A DNA stretch of 64,000 bases. It comes from SHZI01 sp031409515 (GTDB taxonomy: Bacteria > Pseudomonadota > Gammaproteobacteria > Steroidobacterales > GCA-2729495). Where the stretch lies: NCBI GenBank assembly GCA_031409515.1, contig JANNXJ010000053.1:1-64000 (forward strand), given 5' to 3'. Position numbers and translations under genes: made by a program. Below are positions 8,572 to 17,100 of the stretch, in pieces; the stretch's first letter is position 1, and each line of letters starts with the position of its first letter. The notes beneath the pieces are model-generated. The model saw only the letters and a list, made by a program, of their open reading frames with translations. It made no database searches and had not been told where the DNA came from.

Positions 8572-9243
8572 GTGCCGGGCATGGTTATTCCTGCCGAAAT
8601 CCGCGCCGAATACAACCGGCTGGGTGAACAGAAGGACGTGGTCCATCTCAAGGACTTCGCCCGGTGGAGCTACATCAGCAGCGCCGACTGGACCGACCTG
8701 TGCCGCCGCTCGGCCGACTTCGCCGGCATCGAAGACGGGGATCGCCTGTTCGAGGCCGGCTGCGGCTCCGGCGCTTTTCTTGCCGAGGTGGCCGCCTACC
8801 GCCAGGTCACCCTGGCCGGAGTGGACTTCGCCGAGAACCTGGTGGCCATCGCCGGTCGACAGCTGCCCGGCGACTTTCAGGTCGCCGACATCACCAACCT
8901 CCTCACGGTAGAGCGCGGCACTTACGACAAGGTGCTCTCCCATGGCGTCTTCCTCTACCTGGACTCGCTGGACGCCGCGCGCCGCGCGGTACTGGAAATG
9001 GTGCGCATCACGAGGCCCGGCGGCACCGTCTACATTGGTATCGTGAACGACCCGGAGCGCCACGGGTCGTTCGACCATCCGCCGTCCGGGTCTTTTCTTT
9101 TCACCCGCGGCTTCTGGCGGGACTTCGCGGCGGAACAGGGCCTGACTCTCGAACTGGTCGATCAGGACCGCATCTTCAGTAAACCGTCTGGCTACGATTG
9201 CTACTCTCGCGTACGCTATTCCCTGCTGCTGAAAAAACCCTGA
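8572..9243 (+). CDS. class I SAM-dependent methyltransferase
   Basis: 223 aa. Motif I is LFEAGCGSGAFL (SAM-binding glycine loop), followed by AGVDFAENLV (acidic end of strand 2) and a core matching the methyltransferase 11/25 fold; GGTVYIGIVNDP is the later strand 5 region. No transmembrane segment. Start is GTG at 8572 with GGAG 12 bases upstream; an ATG at 8581 is the alternative. Substrate unknown. It is 24 bases upstream of the phospholipase-D gene on the same strand and may be cotranscribed with it. It diverges from the aldo/keto reductase. Confidence 0.85.
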   Translation: MPGMVIPAEIRAEYNRLGEQKDVVHLKDFARWSYISSADWTDLCRRSADFAGIEDGDRLFEAGCGSGAFLAEVAAYRQVTLAGVDFAENLVAIAGRQLPGDFQVADITNLLTVERGTYDKVLSHGVFLYLDSLDAARRAVLEMVRITRPGGTVYIGIVNDPERHGSFDHPPSGSFLFTRGFWRDFAAEQGLTLELVDQDRIFSKPSGYDCYSRVRYSLLLKKP

Positions 9244-9267
9244 CAGAAAAACAATGAGGGGTCAGCC

Positions 9268-10437
9268 ATGAGCAGTGCTCGGCATTCGAGTGCGACACGC
9301 CTTGACGTCCTCACAAACCGTGAGGACGAGTGGTCCGTGCGTATGGCGATGGTGCAAAGCGCCCGGCGCTTTCTTCTCCTTACGACCTACTACTTCGGCA
9401 GCGACGAGCGCAGCGGCCGGATGGCGGACGCCCTGATCGCCGCTGCCTGCCGGGGCGTGCAGGTTGTCCTGGTCGTCGACCGCTTTGGGCAGCACCTGGC
9501 CCAGAACCTGAGCAGCCCGGGGGAAAGCCCGCGACTTCTCGAGCGCTTCCGGGCACTGGAAGCCGCCGGAGGTCGCGTCGTCCAGTACGCCCCGGCGTCA
9601 TTCATGCATCGCTGGGTCGGCGGTGGCGTCCACGTGAAGATTCAGGTCTCGGAGGCCGGCGTTGCCGTCTTCGGCAGCAGCAACATCGCCCACCACTCCT
9701 TTGCCCAGTGGAACGAGGTGTCCCTGGAACTCGAGGGGGAGATCGTCCGTCATCTGCTCCAGGACGCCTGCCAGTTTGCCGGGCTGTCCGCAGAAGGGAC
9801 GGCAGCTCTGGCGGGCCTGCTTGCCTTGCCCGCCCGGTCCGCACCCCGCCAGCGCTTGCGCTACGTGCTGGAGGACCCGGCGGAGCGTTCCGGCCCGCTT
9901 TTCCCGTTTGGCACCGTGCACAACCGCCTGACTGCTGATCTCGTCCAGTTGATCGACAGCGCCCGGCGCTCGCTGCGGATTGCCTCGCTCTACTGCAAGC
10001 CGGCTCCGGTGCTGAAGGCGGCGCTGCTGCGCGCCTGCCGGCGGGGAGTTGACGTGGAGATCTTCCACTCCCACCGGGACTCCCTGGGGGTCACCCATTT
10101 CCCCTGGATCTCCGCCTCCATCCAGTACGGCTCGGTCCTGAAGGCCGGCGCCCGCATCTACGAGAACGTGGCGGGGGAACATGCCAAGGTATTGCTGGTG
10201 GACGAGCGGGAGGTAGCGGTGGGCAGCTACAACCTGGAGCACGCCGCCCACGACCGCCTCATCGAGGCGATGATCTTTTCCGAAGACGTCGCAACCTGCG
10301 AGCGCTTCCGCCTGCTGTTCGACGCCATGCGCCGGAGCCCCGGCAGCGCGGCCCTGACACCCGCCTGGCGAAGCGAACTGCCGTTCCCGCTGCAGGTCAA
10401 GCGCTGGCTATACCGCCCCCTGCAGCGCTGGCTGTAG
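9268..10437 (+). CDS. phospholipase D superfamily protein (cardiolipin synthase-like)
   Basis: 389 aa. Two PLD halves are visible. The second has a canonical HxKxxxxD (HAKVLLVD, then VAVGSYNLEHAA). The first reads HVKIQVSE followed by VFGSSNIAHHS, so the usual Asp is replaced by Glu. The order and spacing match bacterial cardiolipin synthases of the ClsB type, but there is no N-terminal membrane hairpin; such soluble members act at the membrane surface. Likely activity is phosphatidyl transfer or phosphodiester hydrolysis. A good ribosome site (GAGGGG) precedes the ATG. The methyltransferase lies directly upstream. Confidence 0.82.
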   Translation: MSSARHSSATRLDVLTNREDEWSVRMAMVQSARRFLLLTTYYFGSDERSGRMADALIAAACRGVQVVLVVDRFGQHLAQNLSSPGESPRLLERFRALEAAGGRVVQYAPASFMHRWVGGGVHVKIQVSEAGVAVFGSSNIAHHSFAQWNEVSLELEGEIVRHLLQDACQFAGLSAEGTAALAGLLALPARSAPRQRLRYVLEDPAERSGPLFPFGTVHNRLTADLVQLIDSARRSLRIASLYCKPAPVLKAALLRACRRGVDVEIFHSHRDSLGVTHFPWISASIQYGSVLKAGARIYENVAGEHAKVLLVDEREVAVGSYNLEHAAHDRLIEAMIFSEDVATCERFRLLFDAMRRSPGSAALTPAWRSELPFPLQVKRWLYRPLQRWL

Positions 10438-10453
10438 GCAACCCGCGGCGGGG

Positions 10454-11983
10454 TTAATCCCTGGCGAGGATCGTGCTCGCCACGAGACACCCGCCGACGC
10501 CTTCGGTGCCGAAGACATTGATCCTCTGCCCGGGCACCAGGTCGTCCAGCGAACCCCGCGTGCTTTCCAGGCCGCCGGCATTATCCTCCACGAGGAAGAT
10601 ATCGGCCGTGCTCGTAGCAACGCAACGGTCGCCGGAAGCTGTGCTCAGCCTCAGGCGCTGGGCCAGGACATCAACCTCCAGCACGGCCCCGTTCAGAAGA
10701 ATCTCACTGGTGCCGAGATCTGTCTCGAGGACCACCAGGGACGTCCGGAGCACATCCTCGCTGGCCCCCGAGATCGCCAGCACGGAATCGAGGATCGCGC
10801 GGCTGCCCGTCTGCAGGTCCAGGCGGCTCAGCTCAAGACCATCCGTCGAGAAGATTCTCGATTTCGGGTAGAGCTGGGCTGCCAGCGGCCCGTCGGTGAC
10901 GATTCCCTGCCCGGTCGCCAGGTCAATCCCGAAGCTGTCGGTGGCCGGATTCACTGGCGTGGTTATGACTCCCGCAAGACGCTTGAAGGTCCCAAGCGGG
11001 CCCTGTTCAATGATGTACGCATCTACTGCAAAGCGGTCGCCGTCGTGGTCAGCGCCTTCGTCTTCGTCGCTGTCCCCGTCATTGTCATTGTCATTGTCAT
11101 TGTCACTGTCGTCGTCGCCGTCCTCATCCCTGGACGTCCTGGAATCCTCGTCGGCATCATCTTCGTCGTGATCCCGTGGGCGCAGACGACCGATGATCGT
11201 CGCCTCGTCGCCAACGGCCAGCTGGAAAAGCTCCCTGGGCAGGCCGTCTTCGCCGAAGATGCCGGTGGCGGCATCCGTGGTGACGAGCACGCAACGGCCG
11301 TCTTCTTCGTGCCGCCGATCTTCATCGGAGGAGGAAATAAGGGCGCTCTGACACAGCCGCAGCTCGCCGCTGTCGTTAATCGCTGTGATCTCGCCGTGGA
11401 TCCGCGTCAGGCCCGGTGCCGGCAAGCCGTTGGCTATATCGACAAAGATGACGGGCCGCACGATGACCCTGCCATTACCGGTCTCAGTGATCTTCAGTGA
11501 CTTCTTGACGTCGAAGTCGAGGGTGATTACCAGCGCGGCGCCCGCAGCCACAAAGAACGGGCCCCGGGGATTGAGATCGATCTTGCCGTTCCCGACCAGC
11601 TTTGCATCGATGGTCTCGGCGATGGTGCCGTCATCGTTAAGCTTGATCAGCTCCAGGCTGCTCAGCTGGAGGCGAATCTTGCTATAGGTACCGGCAGGAA
11701 CCTGGTCGCTGACCGCGAACAGCTCCGAGTAGTCGGCCAGCCGCAGGAGATCGATGGTCTCGACACCCGAGAACAGGACAACTTTGCCGTCCTCCCCGAG
11801 CAGTTCGATGGACGTGATGGTGGCCAGGGCCTGATCCACGTCCTCGGTCGGCGCGTCGGTGAGTGCAATGCCGACAGTCGCGAACTGGGAAGGCGCCGCG
11901 ACGCCACCGGTGCTGCCACCACCACAGGCGGCAAGGGTCAGGAAAACAGCGGCGATCAGAACGGATGAAATGGACCTGTTCAT
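10454..11983 (-). CDS. DUF4382 lipoprotein with acidic repeat
   Basis: 509 aa. A signal peptide with lipobox (FLTLAACGGGS) predicts a lipoprotein. Residues about 33-180 match DUF4382 (VGIALTDAP at the start, VPAGTYSKIRLQL in the middle, LDFDVKKSLKI at the end); the remainder looks like several DUF5666-like beta modules (IHGEITAIN, RLAGVITTP, SRAILDSVLAI). Around residues 270-315 there is a highly acidic stretch dominated by Asp, Asn, Glu and Ser, encoded by a GTCATT tandem repeat on the plus strand; it may bind calcium or act as a flexible spacer. Function is not known for either family. Convergent with the PLD gene with only 16 bases between stops. Confidence 0.85.
   Translation of the reverse strand: MNRSISSVLIAAVFLTLAACGGGSTGGVAAPSQFATVGIALTDAPTEDVDQALATITSIELLGEDGKVVLFSGVETIDLLRLADYSELFAVSDQVPAGTYSKIRLQLSSLELIKLNDDGTIAETIDAKLVGNGKIDLNPRGPFFVAAGAALVITLDFDVKKSLKITETGNGRVIVRPVIFVDIANGLPAPGLTRIHGEITAINDSGELRLCQSALISSSDEDRRHEEDGRCVLVTTDAATGIFGEDGLPRELFQLAVGDEATIIGRLRPRDHDEDDADEDSRTSRDEDGDDDSDNDNDNDNDGDSDEDEGADHDGDRFAVDAYIIEQGPLGTFKRLAGVITTPVNPATDSFGIDLATGQGIVTDGPLAAQLYPKSRIFSTDGLELSRLDLQTGSRAILDSVLAISGASEDVLRTSLVVLETDLGTSEILLNGAVLEVDVLAQRLRLSTASGDRCVATSTADIFLVEDNAGGLESTRGSLDDLVPGQRINVFGTEGVGGCLVASTILARD
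11074..11110. repeat. hexanucleotide microsatellite inside the DUF4382 gene
   Basis: About five tandem copies of a GTCATT-like unit (last copies degenerate to GTCACT). On the coding strand this gives alternating Asp-Asn codons. Because the unit is a multiple of three, length changes would expand or shrink the acidic linker without a frameshift. Confidence 0.85.
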
Positions 11984-12056
11984 GGGGCAAACTCTGACTG
12001 GATTAGTGGGTAATTCTACCCCACTGCATTTTCGTGAACATGAATGATCCCGGGGA

Positions 12057-13388
12057 TTACGTTAAGTCCGAAAGCGCCCAGCTCCAGGCCAGCGCACCCA
12101 CGCACGCCAGGATCAGTGCGACCCCGACCCACCCCGCGATGACCGTCCACCTTCCTGAGCGGGCATCACCACACACGGCCGGATCCCGCGCCAGCAACTG
12201 GAGAGCGATGACATGTAGTGGCAGCAGCACTGCATTGACCACCTGGCTGGCATAAATGAGCGGGATGAGGGGCAGTCCCGGCAGGGAAACCACGCTGACG
12301 GCGGCGACCGTCAGGCCCACGAAGGCGGCGTAGAACCACTGGAAGTGGTGGGAGTCGAGATCCAGCGACGCGGGCGCACCGACCCCCTCGGCAATGGAAT
12401 AAGCGGTCGCCAGAGGCACGATCGCGGCGGCGAGCAGCGCTGCGCCCAGCAAGCCGGCGCCAAACAGCACGGTGGCAAACGATCCCGCCAGGGGCTGCAG
12501 TGCCGCCGCCACATCCCGGGCGTCTTCGATGCGCACACCGGCGCGATTGAGCGTGGCGGCGCAGGCTACGGCAATCGCCAGACCAATCACGCCCGTGAGT
12601 ACGGAGCCAATGACCACATCGACGCGCTCCCAGCGCAGTTTGTCGGGGGTGATCTTCTTGTCGACGGCATAGGACTGGATGAAGGCCAGCCCCCAGGGGG
12701 CGAGCGTGGTACCGAGGGTTGCGGCGATGGCGATCCAGCCCCGCTGATCGATCGGCAGATTGGGGATCAGCGAACCGCGCCACACCAGAGACCAGTCCGG
12801 CGCGGCCAGGATGCCATCAACGATGTACAGCGCCAGCGTGGATGACACCAGCAAAAGGATGGCCTCCACGCGATGAAACGACCCCAGTACAACGACCAGC
12901 GAGATCAGCACCCCGGCGATCGGCGCACTGACGAAGGAGGGAATCCCCACGAGGGAGCCGGCCGCCGCGACGCCCGCGTACTCGGCACAGATGGTGCCGA
13001 AGTTCGCAAAGAGCAGCCCCACCACTGCGAAGTAACCCCACCCGTGGCCCCAGCGCTCACGAATGACCCCGACAAAGCCCTTGCCGCTCACGGCGCCAAC
13101 CCGCACCGCCAGCAGATGAAACAGCACGAGCAGCACGGTGGAGGCCGGGATGATCCACAACAGGCTATAGCCGTGGTCCGTGCCGAGTATGGAATAGGTC
13201 GTGATGCCCGCCGGGTCATCGTCGGAGAGCCCGGCCAGCATCCCGGGCCCGAGCACGGCGACGAAGGCGGCGAACGCCCCCATCCCGGCAGCGCGCAGGC
13301 GCGCGAACCGACGGGCGATGCCCCGCCGCAAGTGCGCCACGGCGTGGGGTGGTGTGCCCGCCCGCTTGTGCCGGCGATCAGCCCTCAC
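12057..13388 (-). CDS. NRAMP-family metal transporter with non-canonical metal site
   Basis: 443 aa with about eleven membrane segments. The first helix block GPGMLAGLSDDDPAGITTYS aligns with the NRAMP signature, where classical manganese/iron transporters have DPGN; here it is DPAG, so the metal-binding Asn is absent. In the TM6 block (TLAPWGLAFIQS) the usual Met-Pro-His is also missing. This places it in the divergent NRAMP-like clade whose substrates are not established. Start is GTG at 13388, overlapping the stop of the upstream metallopeptidase gene (GTGA), so the two are translationally coupled. Confidence 0.85.
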   Translation of the reverse strand: MRADRRHKRAGTPPHAVAHLRRGIARRFARLRAAGMGAFAAFVAVLGPGMLAGLSDDDPAGITTYSILGTDHGYSLLWIIPASTVLLVLFHLLAVRVGAVSGKGFVGVIRERWGHGWGYFAVVGLLFANFGTICAEYAGVAAAGSLVGIPSFVSAPIAGVLISLVVVLGSFHRVEAILLLVSSTLALYIVDGILAAPDWSLVWRGSLIPNLPIDQRGWIAIAATLGTTLAPWGLAFIQSYAVDKKITPDKLRWERVDVVIGSVLTGVIGLAIAVACAATLNRAGVRIEDARDVAAALQPLAGSFATVLFGAGLLGAALLAAAIVPLATAYSIAEGVGAPASLDLDSHHFQWFYAAFVGLTVAAVSVVSLPGLPLIPLIYASQVVNAVLLPLHVIALQLLARDPAVCGDARSGRWTVIAGWVGVALILACVGALAWSWALSDLT

Positions 13389-14134
13389 GCGGCGGGTCCG
13401 GCTGCCCCAGGATTCAGAGCTGCCCGGGCCAGCCGCCAGGACGGCAGGAACTGATCAAGCAAGCCGTAGAAGCGCTGGTTGTGGCCCCGCTCCAGCAGGT
13501 GCACAAGTTCGTGGACCACCACGTACTCCAGACACTCCCCGGGCTTGCGGGCCAGTTCGAGACTGAGCCAGATGCGGCGTGCGCGGATGTTGCAGGAACC
13601 CCAGCGGGTGCGCATTTTCCTGATGCCCCATTCCGCAGCGTGCACGCCCAGGACAGGCTGCCACTGGGCCAGTAGCGGCGGGATCCGTTCCTGCAACCGG
13701 TGTCGATACCAGCGCTCGAGCACACGGCTGCGGTCCTCCGTGCTGGTCCCGGGCCGGACGTACAGTGCAATGACATCTGCACCCGGAAGGGTCACACGGG
13801 GTGGGCCCTGCCGCTCTATGACCTGCAGCAGGTGGGGCTGTCCGAGGTAGTAGTGGCTCTCGCCACTCACCAGTTCCTGGCCGGACTCGCGGCGCTGGCC
13901 CGCAAACCGCGCCTGCTGGCGCCGGATCCAGTCGAGGCGGCTGGCTACGAGTTCGTGGATAGCCTCATCGCTGATGCTCAGGGGGGCAGCAATCCGGACG
14001 CTGCCGTAGGGCGGGTAGACCGCGAGACGCAGATGGCGGACGGGTTTTCGCAGTACGGCGACTTCCAGGTCACCGACGGTGATCCGGGACGCTTCAGCAG
14101 ACTTGCGCTTGAGGGTGAACACGATCACCCCCAT
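13385..14134 (-). CDS. YgjP-like M48/DUF45 metallopeptidase
   Basis: 249 aa, cytosolic. The zinc site HELVH (208-212) with the third ligand region GHNQRF (His218), and the upstream signature KMRTRWGSCN, identify the YgjP/DUF45 family. E. coli YgjP and relatives are putative zinc proteases or hydrolases of unknown substrate. The start at 14134 is the only ATG upstream of the conserved N-terminal strand region; the ribosome site is weak. It is the first gene of a two-gene unit with the NRAMP-like transporter and begins 14 bases after the stop of the giant oxidase gene, so all three could be read through together. Confidence 0.9.
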   Translation of the reverse strand: MGVIVFTLKRKSAEASRITVGDLEVAVLRKPVRHLRLAVYPPYGSVRIAAPLSISDEAIHELVASRLDWIRRQQARFAGQRRESGQELVSGESHYYLGQPHLLQVIERQGPPRVTLPGADVIALYVRPGTSTEDRSRVLERWYRHRLQERIPPLLAQWQPVLGVHAAEWGIRKMRTRWGSCNIRARRIWLSLELARKPGECLEYVVVHELVHLLERGHNQRFYGLLDQFLPSWRLARAALNPGAAGPAA

Positions 14135-14148
14135 GGTAAGGCATGCCG

Positions 14149-17100
14149 TCAGGGAACGAGTCCGGAGGGACCGGGCGGCAGGCCAAAGCGGGCTTTAAGG
14201 CGCGCACCATCGTTGGAATCGACGACGCCGTTGCCGTTCAGGTCCCGGTCCGGAAAGTCCGCCGAGCCGAAGGCGGCCTTCAGCAGCGCGCCGTCGTTGG
14301 AGTCGACGACACCGTTGTCATTGAAGTCGGCGTCGCACAGGTTCCCGTAACCATCGCCGTTGGTGTCGCGCTGGTCGGCATTCTTCACGAGCGTGCAGTT
14401 GTCCAGGGCATCCAGGACCCCATCCGTATCCAGATCCGACACCGGGGCTCCGCTCTCCTCGCTGCCGATCTGCTCGAGGTAGGCCACCAGCTTCGGCAGG
14501 TCGGCTGCCGGCACGGGGCGGCCATTGTGGGCCTGGATAGCGGCAGTCAGCGTCGGCGCGGAACCATCGTGCAGATAAGGGGCTGTCGCCCACGCGTCCC
14601 GCAGGGTGGGCACGTCGATGCCCGTCAGGGGGCCACCGAGCCGGTTGCCGCTGGCCAGCGTCAGTGTGCCGATGTTCATGACATTGCCCGCACCACTCAC
14701 CGTGAAGTTCGCCCCACCATGGCAACTGGCGCAGTTCAGGCTGGCGAAAACGGTCTTGCCCTCTGCCGCCAGGGACGTCAGCGTGCCGTCCCCATTACGC
14801 GCGGGACTCGGGGCGAAGCTGTTCAGGGACGCGACATAGGCGGCCAGGGCATCCAGGTCCGGGCTCAGCCCGGCTTTCGGCTCGCCCAGCGGCGTATTCC
14901 GCGTGCCTGTGCCAAACACCTCGTCGCTCATCAGGCCCGTGCCGCCCGAGAGGGCCCGGATCTGGCCCTCGAAGTCCTGCACCTCATCAAAGTTGTTGCT
15001 CCAGTGCAGGAAACCCTGCCCGCCAGCGCGACCCCGCAGGCCGATGGTGTTGCGCAGGCCTTCGCCAAAGCCGCTCAGATCCCAGACGCGGCCATCATGG
15101 CCACCGTCGTTGTGGCAGGTGGCGCAACTCATATACCGGTCCAGGGCCAGACGCGGGTCCCGGGCGTCGTAGAACAGCTGCTTGCCGAGCAGCACGTTGG
15201 CCGGCAGCGCTTCCGTCGTCACGGACTGGAGGGTCGCCAGATAGGGAACGCTGGCCGTCGCCGAGAGCACGAGAGGCGACAGATTGAAGACATCAACCGT
15301 ACGGTCCATGAAATTGCTGACGTAGAGACGGAGGCCATCCGGCGACACGAGCACACCCTGGGGCGCCCGACCCACGTCGAGGCGCAGGATCTGCAGGCCA
15401 TCGTGGGCACCGGCCACCACCACTTCCCGGCTGGTCTCGAGCGCCGCGAAGGCATACACGCCCAGCTTGTCGAAGGCGACGGCGCTGGTGAGGCTCGAGT
15501 TGTCGTGATCCATGCGGCGGGACAGATCTTCGGTGCCGGTACCGAGGACCAGGCGCGAGGTGATCGCCCGTACCGTGTTCTGGAAGTTGAGTCCCTGACC
15601 ATCGCGGCGGACCCCGCGCAGGATGTTGTCCTGCTTCGAGGGCACGAAGGCCTGGGTCCCGTCTGGCGAGATCACAGGTGCGCCGAGGTAGTTCGGGATG
15701 CCACTGCCTGCCGTCGCCGTGTCCGGCACGGACTGGTGCCGGAGGATGATGGTCTGGGTCACCTGGAGCGCGGCCGTGTCGACCTGCACCACCTCGCCCC
15801 CGGCCGTGCCGGGCTGGACAATCGTGGTGTTCTCGCCGGGCAGGAGGGGGGTGATGAACCGGGCGACGTAGACGGTAGCCCCGTCCCCCGTTACCGACAC
15901 ATGCCGTGGATTCGGACCCACGGCAACTTCGCCCGTGACCTGCCGCAGACTGGCGTCCAGACGAAGCAGCTTGCCCAGGCCCTCCAGCACGACGTAAGCC
16001 GTACTCCCGACGGGTGAGAACGCGAGTCCATAGGGCTGGGACCCCCGGGGCAGCGGGATGGTGGCCGTGACCGCCAGCGTGCCCGGATCGATGATGCTGA
16101 TCGACGCCGACTGCTTGTTGGTGACCCAGACCGAGCCGTCAGGGGCGATAGCCACCGAGCGGGGCGCCAGCTGCACGGGGATCTCTGCCAGCCGGGCATT
16201 GGTCACGGGATCGAAGGCGGTCACCGAGTTGTTGTCCTGATTGACCACCCACAGCCGGTTGTTGCCGCCTGCTGGCGCGCCGTAAGCCAGATTGCCCGAC
16301 GCCGTCGGCCGGTTCGCCGTCAACGGGAAATGCACCGTGACCGCCGTCGTACTGAATTGCTGCTGGCCCCGGCTGTCAGTCACCGTCAGCGTCACGTAGT
16401 AGACGCCGGGCGCGCTGAAGGTGTGAGCAATCGTCGGGGAACTGGACCACGCGGTCTCCGGCGTGCCGTCGTCGAAGAACCAGCGATACTGGGGATTGAT
16501 GGCGCTGCTCACCGACCCGGTGAAGGTGGCGGTGGAGCCGGACAGGCGGGGAAGCTGGGCAGGCAGCGGCTCCAGCACCAGCGGGGCAACGGCGGTAATC
16601 ACCCAGACGAAACTGGCGTTGGCCGCATTCACGCCGTCGCTGGCGGCGACATTCACGTTGTAGGTGCCCGGCGTCGTGGGCGTGCCACTGATGAGCCCCG
16701 AGAGCGGATTGATAGCCACGCCCGGTGGCAGGCCGCTGGCCCCATAGCCCAACTCGTCAAGATTGGGGTCCGTGGCCTGGAGCTGCAGGCTGACTGGCGT
16801 GCCCTCGGGGCCCGACCGGTTGCCCGGCGCCGTGAGAGTGGGCGTGATGGCGGGATTGGGGGTGGCGGCGACCGGAATCTGGACCATCCTGCTGACGGAC
16901 GGGACACCCGCCGGATTGAGGGCAAACAGCATGTAGAAGCCCGGCGGTGCATCTGCGGCCCTGGTTGGCGCCTGGACCATAACGCGACTGCCGCTGGCCA
17001 CGGTGAAGGTCGCCTCGACGAAACGCTGATCCATGTTCCAGCTGTGGGTCACCGAGCCCGTCTTGACGAGGGCCACCCGGCTGATCGGACCGCTGCCGCC

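Noticed and set aside
11074..11110. CRISPR-like repeat
   Set aside because: It is a six-base microsatellite in a coding region with no spacers.
12000..12056. Terminator for the NRAMP-like gene
   Set aside because: A short GTGGG/CCCAC inverted repeat exists near 12003-12025, but no T tract follows and the stem is weak.
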